From NCBI GenBank assembly GCA_003427395.1, contig BFEA01000068.1:3281451-3320049 (forward strand): 38,599 nucleotides of DNA. The letters run 5' to 3'. A program made the position numbers and the translations under genes. Shown here in pieces: positions 31,353 through 38,599 of the stretch; position 1 is the first letter of the stretch, and each line of letters opens with the position of its first letter. The stretch is from Chara braunii. Its lineage: Eukaryota; Streptophyta; Charophyceae; Charales; Characeae. A model generated the notes under the pieces. That model did no database searches. It saw only the letters and a list, made by a program, of their open reading frames with translations, and was not told the DNA's origin.

Positions 31353-32943
31353 ATGGTAGTATATTATTTTATGATGCTTGCGTTTTTCGAGGAGGGAGTA
31401 TCCTGCTGTCAGGATTATGTTTTTCATACATTTTTCGAGTTTGAATACGGTTGAACTTTTAAAATTGAATGTTCGAGTACATATCAGACAAGATTTAAAT
31501 TGTGGCTAACGATTGTATAGGTGGTTGTCGCGGAGTGAAAGAGGGGAAAAAAAAAAAAACTGATTTCGTGAGTGTGCTATAGATACCCAAAGGAAAAAAA
31601 TAAAAACGGGCAAACAAAAAAAACAGCAAGGGGAAAAACAAAATTATACAACCCGCACTTACATACTAAGCAATCGACAATATAATAGAAACATATGCAA
31701 CATGGTTAATGGGCTGAAACAGAAGTAAATTGCCATACAAGATGGTAGTAAAACGAAAAAACCGACAAGATTCGTCACCATCGCCAACCATCTCATACAG
31801 TAACCATACAGATGAAGAACAGACAGACGTGGAGGGGCCACGTACATACGTGAGCGTGCTGGGAAGGTGCGATGAAATATTCAACACTCAGGAAGTAAAC
31901 ACGTAAAAAAATAGAACAGGCGCCCTACACCGGAGCAGAGAACGCGAATTACAAACCGCGCGAACCATGCAACACATGCACAACACACAGACAAGACAGA
32001 CTACAGGTAGAGCCCTTCGCTCGTATTCACATAGGGCATCACTCCAGTACTTTCCACATGCACAAACGATAAAAAAACATGGCACACGGAGAAGATAACG
32101 ACACGTGGAGGGCAAGCAGATAACGAAACAGATTGATCACAGAGTGCACATAGGTAGACATACAATCGACCTGCACATAGGTAAACATACAGTCGAATCT
32201 GTTGTAGTGTCTAACCCGGGACGATGATTAGTGGATGACCTACCTGATAAATATACCCATGCAAGTGTGCGCTGGAAAGAAAAGTCAGGCCCGCGTTCGA
32301 ACACCAAGGGCTGCGGACTCGACATACCGATTCCCTAAACCAAACTCGCACGTAAATTGTGAAGATGCAGACTGCAGTTCGAGCTCGACCGAAGCATGTC
32401 ACGTGAGTGCTATAAACATGAAAAAGGGTCTCCCACAACCAATCTTCAAGGCCTACACCAATAAATCTTAAGGCAGAGTTAGGCCCGTCGCCAGGAACAG
32501 CTAGGCCCCTCGGCAATGAATTGCAAGGATCGAAAGAATATGACGACCCCACAAGACATAGACCCCACTGCAATGACCGTCCACGAAAGCAAGAGCGTCC
32601 CTGCAATGCGAGCGGCCCAAAAGTGCAAAACATAAGACAAAATCCTCCGCTAGAACATGGGAAGTTACACTGCCATTTTTTTTAGTTTTATTTGTTGTTA
32701 TTGTATTTCGTGCACATGCAGAGTAGTGCAGCGAGGCCCACTGACGGGTAGCTGTAAATAAACAGCGGCGACATCCTGATTTAGTACACTCCAAACAATA
32801 CTGCAGACAATGATGTCCTCTCAGCGCGCAGTTACAGCTTACATACAGACTGCAAATCGTAGTGATGACTGTCAACCGCAGTGCACGAGAAGAGCATGGC
32901 CCACCCTTCCCATTCCAGTCGTCTTTCCGTGTTCTTACCTACC
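31353..32943. other. no recognisable gene; short motif and 27-bp duplication
   Basis: A two-unit tandem repeat of about 27 bp (TGCACATAGGTAGACATACA...) covers 32145-32196. At 32641-32677 a motif (CTCCGCTAGAACATGGGAAG then TTACACTGCCA) matches 11.1 and 11.46 kb. Several 60-140 codon frames on both strands show no domain. Confidence 0.5.
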
Positions 32944-33315
32944 GATCTCCAAAACGGGTAGCTACCTACACGACGCGGGAAACGCGGGGACCCCAAACAT
33001 CCAATGGCACACCGTCATCGTATATACATATAACGCCCACATCGTCAAATCTTGCGGACTAAAACAAGGTCGCCGATCCCGAAATCCATCGATGAACGCT
33101 CGCACTCGCCCATGCCATACATTACCAACTGAGCTCCAAAACGGGTAGCTACCTACACAACGCGGAAAACGTGGGGACCCTAAACATCCAATGACACACC
33201 CTCATCGTATATACATATAACGCCCGCATCGTCAAATCTTGCGGACGAAGACAAGGGCGTCGATCCCAAAATCCATTGATGGACGCTCGCACTCGCCCAT
33301 GCCACACATTACTGA
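32944..33315 (-). repeat. 187-bp tandem duplication with a tRNA-like A box
   Basis: Two units (from 32944 and from 33131) are about 90% alike by eye, sharing CCAAAACGGGTAGCTACCTA at their starts and CTCGCACTCGCCCATGCCA at their ends. On the minus strand the junction reads GAGCTCAGTTGGTAATGTAT, a good A box. A weak B-box-like GGATTTCGGGATC lies about 45 nt downstream. It may be a dimeric SINE. Confidence 0.65.
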
Positions 33316-33399
33316 AAACTACAACCACACGGTAAGACAGTGGGACCCGGCCCCTGGTGCCTCTCCCCAGCCCATGGGGCAGGTTTGCAGCGTAGTATT

Positions 33400-33449
33400 G
33401 GTGCAAGGGCGAAGCTGTACCATATGGTGCAGGAGCAAAGCTGTACCAG
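33400..33449. repeat. 26-bp tandem duplication
   Basis: GGTGCAAGGGCGAAGCTGTA and GGTGCAGGAGCAAAGCTGTA occur back to back, separated by a few bases. Confidence 0.6.
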
Positions 33450-33464
33450 CCCCTCATCTCGGCC

Positions 33465-33592
33465 ATGTGGGGACGGGCAGGCGTGGCTGGAGGGCGAACA
33501 CCAGCAATGCTACGGCCATGCACTATGGCAAGTAGCTGCACCTGCCCCTTTTGCCCGGCAGCATACATCAGTGTTGTCTAATAGCCAATATC

Positions 33593-33599
<7 letters not shown>
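33465..33599 (-). mobile_element. SINE copy 2, 3' part (left of the LINE insertion)
   Basis: Blocks of the 4.9-5.3 kb SINE recur here in order: GGGCAGGC, AGCTGCACCTGCCCC, and ACATCAGTGTTGTCTAATAG followed by CCAATATCG. The sequence then stops at the (GTT)n tail of LINE-1 and resumes at 37688. Confidence 0.7.
33586..33599. repeat. target site duplication of LINE-1, left copy
   Basis: CAATATCGTTGTTG here matches 37688-37701 exactly. Its GTTGTTG end merges with the LINE's (GTT)n tail, so the true duplication may be a few bases shorter. Confidence 0.75.

Positions 33600-33623
<24 letters not shown>
33593..33623. repeat. (GTT)n tail of LINE-1
   Basis: About ten GTT units followed by TTTTTAAAGG. 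On the LINE's own strand this is an A-rich (AAC)n 3' tail, overlapping the target duplication. Confidence 0.85.
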
Positions 33624-34192
33624 TTTAAAGGAAATCCACATTGGTACTCATTGATAACAATTGCAATTGGGGCCGGCCACCTCACATAAAGACCGGAAAT
33701 TAGGGAGCATTACCCCAATTCGCTTTGTCTGCTGGTCCTACAGTTGGAAATTTTAAAGCCAAGAGAGGGGGGAAAAAAGAGTCAAAAGAAGACGGTCGCC
33801 CTTAACACCAGAAACCAGCTACACCAGCCTAACCATTACTCTTATACTCTATTCCCCTACTGCTTTTTTTTATTTTTACATTTGATGACTTTTTCCTAAT
33901 TATAACCCTTCTCTTCCCTTATTTCCTAGCCCCTAAAGAGGACCCCTACCTCAAAAACCTTCCTACTTAAATACCCAGGGGTCTAAATCTCGACCCCCCC
34001 GAGCCTAATTCGGCTCAGGCCTTCTATCCTATCCTCTCCGAAACCCAGAACCGTGGGCCCTTGACCTCCTTCGGCCTAACCTGACACTTCCCCCACCGAG
34101 AGGTCAGGTGGGGCTGTACTACCACAGATCTCCAAAAATACGATTTCCCTAAAATTCTTCTCCTACCTACCCCTGTCTGCTTGGAACACTAA

Positions 34193-34474
34193 CTAGTCCG
34201 AGTGCATGAGCCATGGCGAGTAAACCATTCTTCCTTCCAACGTTACTGCAACCAATTTGTTACCCCTGGCCCAAGTGAAGAGGAACCACCTCCGTCCTTG
34301 CTGTGATCTGCCCCTGTCAGCTTTCCTGACCCAGTCTGCCGTGATCATTGCTCGGATTGTGGCTTTGAGCTTGTTCTTCATTGTTGCATCTGCCGACCAT
34401 TCATTCCTGAAGGTGATATTGTTCCGGTTCTCCCAGATGGTCCACATGATGGCAGAGCGTATCGCTTGGGCCAT
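34193..34474 (-). pseudogene. LINE-1 ORF2 C-terminal end
   Basis: MAQAIRSAIMWTIWENRNNI and the following 70 residues resemble the segment after the zinc-binding domain of plant LINE proteins (W-x-IWxxRNxxxF). It is in the same frame as the upstream zinc-binding fragment, separated by the single stop at 34487-34489. It ends at a normal stop near 34193, after which about 570 bp of untranslated sequence lead to the tail. Confidence 0.7.
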
Positions 34475-34486
34475 GTATCCCCAACC

Positions 34487-35200
34487 TTATTTACGAAAGA
34501 ACAGGGGGGGCAACTGACCTGTTAGTACCCATTGCTGGTCCCAGGGTAGAGCTGATCCCAGGTTATGCCAGTGATTCATCCACCATTGCCAGAATCTTCT
34601 TGAAGCCGGACACTCCCAGATTAGGTGGAGCAGCGCCTCTTCTTTTCTGTTTCCACAACAACGACATGTTCTAGTGATGTCCATACCCCTGTCCGCCAAC
34701 CAGGCAGCTACAGGAATTGTTGAGTGCGATAGCAACCAGAAAAGGCCGAACATCTTCAGGCTTGGCTGTGTCGGCAGCTGTGTCATCTGTCTGTGGGATG
34801 ACGGGTGTGCCAGGTTCAGCGTTCTGGCATTTCTCTCACAGATCTCCGGTAGGTAGATGTGGTTCGAGCTGAGAATGACTCGTCCCATTTCCGTGCTGTA
34901 GTTGGCCAGTGAAGAGTTTCCAGGGGACCTTACGTTCCATACTATCGTACCTGGATCCAACCTCAGCTCTGTTATCGGTCTCCCGCCCTGAGTTAACGTC
35001 CATCCTCTCCTACCGTTGCTTTCCACTTTGGAACCACTCTGATTGCCACCAACGCACTTTCTGGACCAATTATGTTGTCCCTCTTCTTCTCCAGGTTCCC
35101 CTCTCTTGCTGGTGGGGTCGCCAGTTCCCACTGAGACGCTTGCCACTCCTCTTCCTCTAGTCTCGACTCTAGTCTGTAGATTGGTGCTTCCTCCTCTGAG
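34487..35200 (-). pseudogene. LINE-1 ORF2 zinc-binding (zf-RVT) region
   Basis: The frame reads through ITELRLDPGTIVWNV to a zinc-binding motif CRCCGNRKEEALLHLIWEC (C-x2-C-x9-H-x4-C, about 34669-34613), followed by PASRRFWQWW. This is the reverse-transcriptase-associated zinc-binding domain of plant LINEs. The frame is open from 35266, but the part above about 35200 is a low-complexity linker readable in two frames. The frame change from the preceding LVEEKLGRLIEAIPHEWVQM piece (about 35315-35257) therefore cannot be placed exactly. It ends at TAA 34487. Confidence 0.75.
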
Positions 35201-35540
35201 CTCATCCCCTCCCTCACCCACATACCTTCTCTTCTCTGATTTCTTTCTAACAACATTTGGACCCACTCGTGCGGTATGGCCTCTATTAATCTTCCTAGTT
35301 TCTCTTCCACTAGCTGTGCTCTGCCCAACCGGCTTCTTCTTCTGACCAAATGTCGCTTATGCGGGAGATTCCTTTCTCGATCCAAGTCCTGCCGAAGGAA
35401 CCTGTTTGATTAGCCGCAGAGAACCACAACCCGTCCTGTTGTAAGATCATCGGATTGTCAAACAGGGGCTGTGTAAGGACCTCCTCTCTGGATGTAGGTG
35501 TCAGTTTGTCCCGGGGGCGGAGCTTTCTCCAAGCTATCCA

Positions 35541-35837
35541 CTAGGCCCGGTCCAATGCAGATCTTGGGCGGCGGCTCAAGAATGTCTGCGATTGTAAGCA
35601 GACCCAAACATCGCTGACCCTGTTTAGTTTGAAGTACTTCTGCAATATGTACTCTATTATGACCAGCCAAGCTCGGGACTCTGCCTGCATAGCCACCTTC
35701 TGGACCCATTTCCCAATCAAGGCCAGGTTCTGTCTTCCTGGGTCAATAACCCCCAAACCTCCCTGCGCTCTTGGCCTGGCCACTTTGTCCCATGCCACCT
35801 TAGAGATGAAACCGTTCTGGTCTTCTGCATCTGGCTT
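35541..35837 (-). pseudogene. LINE-1 ORF2 fragment downstream of the RT stop
   Basis: This is in the same frame as the RT part. After the TAG it reads KPDAEDQNGFISKVAWDKV and then ARPRAQGGLGVIDPGRQNLA, the conserved 'W..v..P...GGLG' block that follows the RT domain in L1-type proteins. A second in-frame TAG at 35541-35543 ends it. The same frame continues past it (WIAWRKLRPRDKLTPTSREE...) to a stop near 35313. Confidence 0.75.
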
Positions 35838-37436
35838 CTAGAGATACCGAGCCGCCACGGATTCGACTTTCTGGATGGTGGGATTTGATATTACGATGAC
35901 CATTGCCACATGCCATAGTAACGCGAACATCGAGGAGGTTATGACCAGAGCTCTTCCCATTAAGGATAAACCAAGAGCTGCTCTGCTTTTTCTGCCAGAG
36001 GCCTCCACCTTGCTCACCAACACAGCGTCTTGCGTGGGGCGACTATCTGTGAGCGAAACCTGCACCCCCAAATAACGTTCAGCATCCGCGTCCATGATCC
36101 GCTTCATTGACCAGTCGTCTGGAAGGTCGAAGTCTTGGGGGAGGAAGTAGGCTGACTTATCCCAGTTTACCTTGGCCTCTAATAGCTCTTCATATTGGTC
36201 CAACAGTTCATTGGCAGCCTGTGTGGATTCTGGAGTAGCCTCCGTGATCAGCAGTAAGTCATCAGCTATGGCCCCTGTACGTACTTCCCCGTCTTCCTGT
36301 AGTTTCAGACCCCTGATTCGTGGTGATGTTCTCAGTGCGTTCAGCAGGATCTCCATTTGGGTCACGAACAACAGTGGTGCAAGCGGACAGCCTTGTTTGA
36401 GCGAACGGGAAAGCGAAAATTCTTGGAATCTTTTGCCGTTGACTAGCACTGTAGCAGTGGATGAGCAGTACATTGCTTCGACCCATTTTCTGAACCCTGT
36501 GCCGAAGTTCATGTGTTCCAAGGGGGCCAAAACAAAGGACCAATTGACCCGGTCATAAGCCTTTTCTAGGTCTAGCATGGCCACCATAACTTGTCTTCTC
36601 TCTCTTCCAATGATCTCCAGTGCTCCCATCGCCACCAGGATGTTCTCGGCTATTGATCTACCTTTAACAAAAGCTCCCTGATCCGTTCCGACTAAGGCTG
36701 GTAAGATGGGCGCCAGTCTCCTTGCCAACACCTTTGCCAAGATCTTGTATGCCACATTGAGCAAGGAGATTGGGCGCCAGTTACGGACATTTTGTTTGTC
36801 TCCCTTTTTGTAGAGGAGTGTGATCACTCCCCTACACATGTCGTCCGTCAGCGTACCACCTTCTAGGACATTGTTGATTAGCTTCAACAGAATGGCGCCC
36901 ACCTGATCCCACATTGCGATGAAGAATTCAATTGGCAGACCGTCATCTCCTGGCGCCTTGCCTTTTGCCATGCTGAGCATCGCCTGTTTCAGTTCTTTCG
37001 GAGTCAGCGGCCTGTCCAGTGCCATGCGCTGATGCGGGAGCAAAGCCTTGTCCGTGTATTGCCAGAGATCTGCTTCCTGATGCAAATCTGATAACGATTC
37101 GGCCGGGTGTCTCCTTGAGGTGAGGATATCACCATAGTAGATCCTGGCGTACTCTGCCATCGTTACCGTGTCCTCTGCAAGGTCCGCATGGGCATTAAAA
37201 GGGTGTTTCAAAGCCCTTATAACCCCATGAGATCTTGCCGGACACAATCTGCGGAAGGTTGCTCTGGTCATTCTATCTGTCTGTGACATGCCCTTCTCTC
37301 TTGCTCTTCGTGCCCAGGTTTCCTGTTGCTCGATCTGCAAAAGCTCGCACTTAGCCATCCACGTATCTCTCCTCCGCTCCCAATAGATGTGGGTATAGGG
37401 ATCTTTCCCTATCCGAGCATCTGCCACTTCGACCAT
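35838..37436 (-). pseudogene. LINE-1 reverse transcriptase, 532 codons open
   Basis: This is a non-LTR reverse transcriptase that copies LINE RNA at the nicked target. Motifs in order: PGDDGLPIEFF (162-172), LLYKKGDK (207-214), NWRPISLLN (219-227), DQGAFVKGRS (252-261), catalytic Asp in LDLEKAYDRVNW (288-299), LKQGCPLAP (346-354), and ADD (391-393). The residue before ADD is Ile rather than the usual Tyr or Phe. The first ATG used is only the first in the window's open frame. The frame itself extends further upstream (ETHWFEREEDWVQTGF..., to about 37600) and is a 5'-truncated piece of ORF2. TAG 35838-35840 ends it inside the C-terminal part. The TAG sits where a Trp would be expected and could come from a single base change. 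Confidence 0.9.
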
Positions 37437-37568
37437 TCTCCGGCATTCTTCCTCCTCCTCTTTCCTCCCTTCGGCTAAGATTCTTGAGAAAACGTCCAGC
37501 GCTCGAGTGACTATTCTGAAGCCAGTCTGGACCCAGTCCTCTTCCCTCTCAAACCAATGTGTTTCTAG

Positions 37569-37687
37569 TCCCAGTCCTCCCAGTGCCGTTTACACCAAGC
37601 TATAACATCCGGATTTTTTAGGTTCTCCGAATTCAACCGAAAAAAAACTCGCTCCGCCAAACGAGAAATCTGGAAGGGCAAGAAGGG
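37569..37687 (-). pseudogene. LINE-1 ORF2 leading fragment
   Basis: From the first base of the element the frame reads PFLPFQISRLAERVFFRLNS and then ENLKNPDVIAWCKRHWEDWD before a stop. This matches the linker between endonuclease and RT in plant LINEs. A frameshift near 37570-37600 separates it from the RT frame. Confidence 0.7.
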
Positions 37688-37701
37688 CAATATCGTTGTT
37701 G
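37688..37701. repeat. target site duplication of LINE-1, right copy
   Basis: CAATATCGTTGTTG matches 33586-33599 exactly. Confidence 0.75.
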
Positions 37702-37740
37702 CCTAGCACCCAACACTATTGGCCAAGGTCCTCCTTCGGC

Positions 37741-37900
37741 GTGGTCCCACTAGCAAAGAGGATCGGATCGAATGTCTGAATCTGGACGTGTCTGTGTAGC
37801 GGTGCAGGAAATCGAGGTTGAACTGCTTTTCTGCATCTCTGCCTAAAACACATCCAGATTCAGGAGCTCGATCCGATCCTTTTTGCTAGTGGGTACCAAG
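37741..37900. mobile_element. foldback element inside SINE copy 2
   Basis: CACTAGCAAAGAGGATCGGA... (37748-37785) is the near-perfect reverse complement of 37855-37892, which ends TCCTTTTTGCTAGTG. The inner parts (GTGTCTGTGTAGCGGTGCAGG against ...CTGCATCTCTGCCTAAAACAC) are also imperfectly complementary, so the whole 150 bp folds back. The matching place in the 5-kb SINE lacks it. No clean target duplication was found. Confidence 0.65.
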
Positions 37901-37990
37901 TATGGGAAGGGAGTTCGTGTAGATGGGATTGAGCCACGGACCTCCTGAATGCGATTTATGTGCCTTACCGCCTGAGCTAGGCCCGTTGGC

Positions 37991-38599
37991 TCTTTTTTTG
38001 AAAAACAAAAGACCAATCAAATGTCCCGCTCAAAGCTGCCGCTACAATTATCGCGGTCGATATTTCGTTTTTGGTCGTCGATCTTTGCAATCAATGATTT
38101 TTATTTATTTATTTATTCACTGTTGCATTTTTTAAAATTTTTGCTACCGATTTTTTTTTTTTTGGCCAAAAAATTATAAATAGAAAAAGGTAAGTGCCTC
38201 TTCGCCCTTGCGCTATTCATGTCTATTCAAACAGTGAGACAGTTCCGGAAAAAAAAAAAACAAAAAAAAACAGAGACACAGTCCGCGAAGGTAAAGGAGA
38301 AAGCAGACGAACGATCGGAGGAGATACCGCACTGCTGGTAGGACTTCCTCAGATGTATGGAGTCCAGGGGCGAGGTCCCATTAGCAGTCGGATAGGAGTG
38401 TGGCCGATCCAGTGCGACACTGAGTGGCAGCGGCCCGACAGGTTCATTACGAATTTCTGGGCTGAGAAAACAGGAGAAACGCAAAAACAAAAAAAAGAAA
38501 CAGAGACCTCCCACCGAAAATCACGGCAGAGTGCTTCCCAGCCATCAGATCACAAATGATCTGATGGTGGTGGTTGCATCAGCAGTGAACAAAGTAACC
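37991..38599. other. no recognisable gene; AT microsatellite and one perfect hairpin
   Basis: (ATTT)n lies at about 38098-38118. T and A runs occur near 38150-38163 and 38249-38270. Near the end is a perfect hairpin (38542-38567). A 121-codon frame (38194-38559) is hydrophilic and Lys-rich because of A runs, so I do not call it a gene. Confidence 0.5.
38542..38567. repeat. perfect 11-bp hairpin
   Basis: CCATCAGATCA (38542-38552) pairs perfectly with TGATCTGATGG (38557-38567) around a CAAA loop. Confidence 0.8.

Larger units (their letters stand above)
33600..37687 (-). mobile_element. 5'-truncated L1-type LINE (LINE-1) inserted in a SINE
   Basis: On the minus strand the element starts at 37687 already inside ORF2, downstream of where the endonuclease should be. 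It runs through the reverse transcriptase and a zinc-binding region, and ends in a (AAC)n tail (33600-33623). A 14-bp duplication flanks it. It lacks ORF1 and the endonuclease, the usual result of incomplete target-primed reverse transcription. ORF2 carries stops at 35838-35840, 35541-35543 and 34487-34489, plus frameshifts near 37570-37600 and between about 35310 and 35200, so it is dead. Moderate divergence and a mostly open RT suggest it is younger than LINE-2. Confidence 0.85.
37688..37990 (-). mobile_element. SINE copy 2, 5' part with tRNA-like head
   Basis: On the minus strand the head has an A box (TAGCTCAGGCGGTAAGGCAC, about 37978-37959) and a B-box-like GTGGCTCAATCCCATC (about 37937-37922). 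GCATTCAGGAGG lies between them, as in copy 1. The body resumes as GGAGGACCTTGGCCAATAGT and then TGCTAGGCAACAACGATATTG up to the LINE. A foldback element (37741-37900) interrupts it between head and body. Confidence 0.75.

Noticed and set aside
36262-36543. Minus- and plus-strand frames inside the LINE-1 RT (such as 36172-36558)
   Set aside because: They are shadows of the RT reading frame.
38194-38559. 121-codon Lys-rich frame
   Set aside because: It is composed largely of A runs and low-complexity sequence, with no recognisable domain.

Overview
This window looks like nuclear DNA from a repeat-rich plant-lineage eukaryote. My best guess is a charophyte alga such as Chara braunii. That guess rests on the plant L1-type LINE proteins, the trihelix-like transposon-associated protein, many plant-style MITEs and SINEs, abundant microsatellites and an N-filled draft-assembly gap. 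It is recognition from memory, not a search result. I see no intact host gene, rRNA, functional tRNA or CRISPR array. Almost everything that can be named is a transposable element, a transposon relic or a tandem repeat.

Left part (1-9.5 kb). The window opens in the 3' end of an LTR retrotransposon: a hairpin-rich tract, a (TCT)n run, a polypurine tract at 937-947, then a probable 3' LTR at 950-3055. A cluster of tRNA-derived SINE heads follows (3.1, 4.4, 4.7 and 5.2 kb), then a TA-flanked foldback MITE (5306-5414) and GC-rich hairpin DNA. Next comes a broken trihelix/Myb-SANT-like gene on the plus strand (7789-9433), with one nonsense codon, several frame changes and a lost first helix.

Middle (9.5-24.2 kb). 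The left half has no recognisable gene. It holds one copy of a diverged dispersed repeat (about 12.14-13.39 kb, second copy at 30.42-31.35 kb) and a long AT-rich block. A decayed LINE lies on the minus strand (about 18.3-23.6 kb), with ORF1, endonuclease and reverse-transcriptase remnants. It is split inside the RT region by a 344-bp hAT-like MITE flanked by an 8-bp near-duplication. A second copy of the 5.3-kb MITE sits at its 5' edge, and another hAT-like MITE lies in a palindromic AT target at 23.9 kb.

Right part (24.2-38.6 kb). This holds microsatellites and a 194-N gap, three consecutive strong hairpins (26.65-26.85 kb) and a tandem array of about 120-bp units (27.66-28.23 kb). It is followed by the most striking feature of the window: seven stem-loops (28.77-29.49 kb) that share an almost invariant loop but have different stems that keep pairing. 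Beyond them lie the second dispersed-repeat copy and a 187-bp tandem duplication with a tRNA-like A box. The window ends with a nested insertion: a 5'-truncated LINE (33.60-37.69 kb, minus strand) flanked by a 14-bp target duplication sits inside a SINE, and the SINE also carries a foldback element.

No gene system acts in concert here. The window records successive insertions. The stem-loop array is the best candidate for something structurally selected and undescribed.
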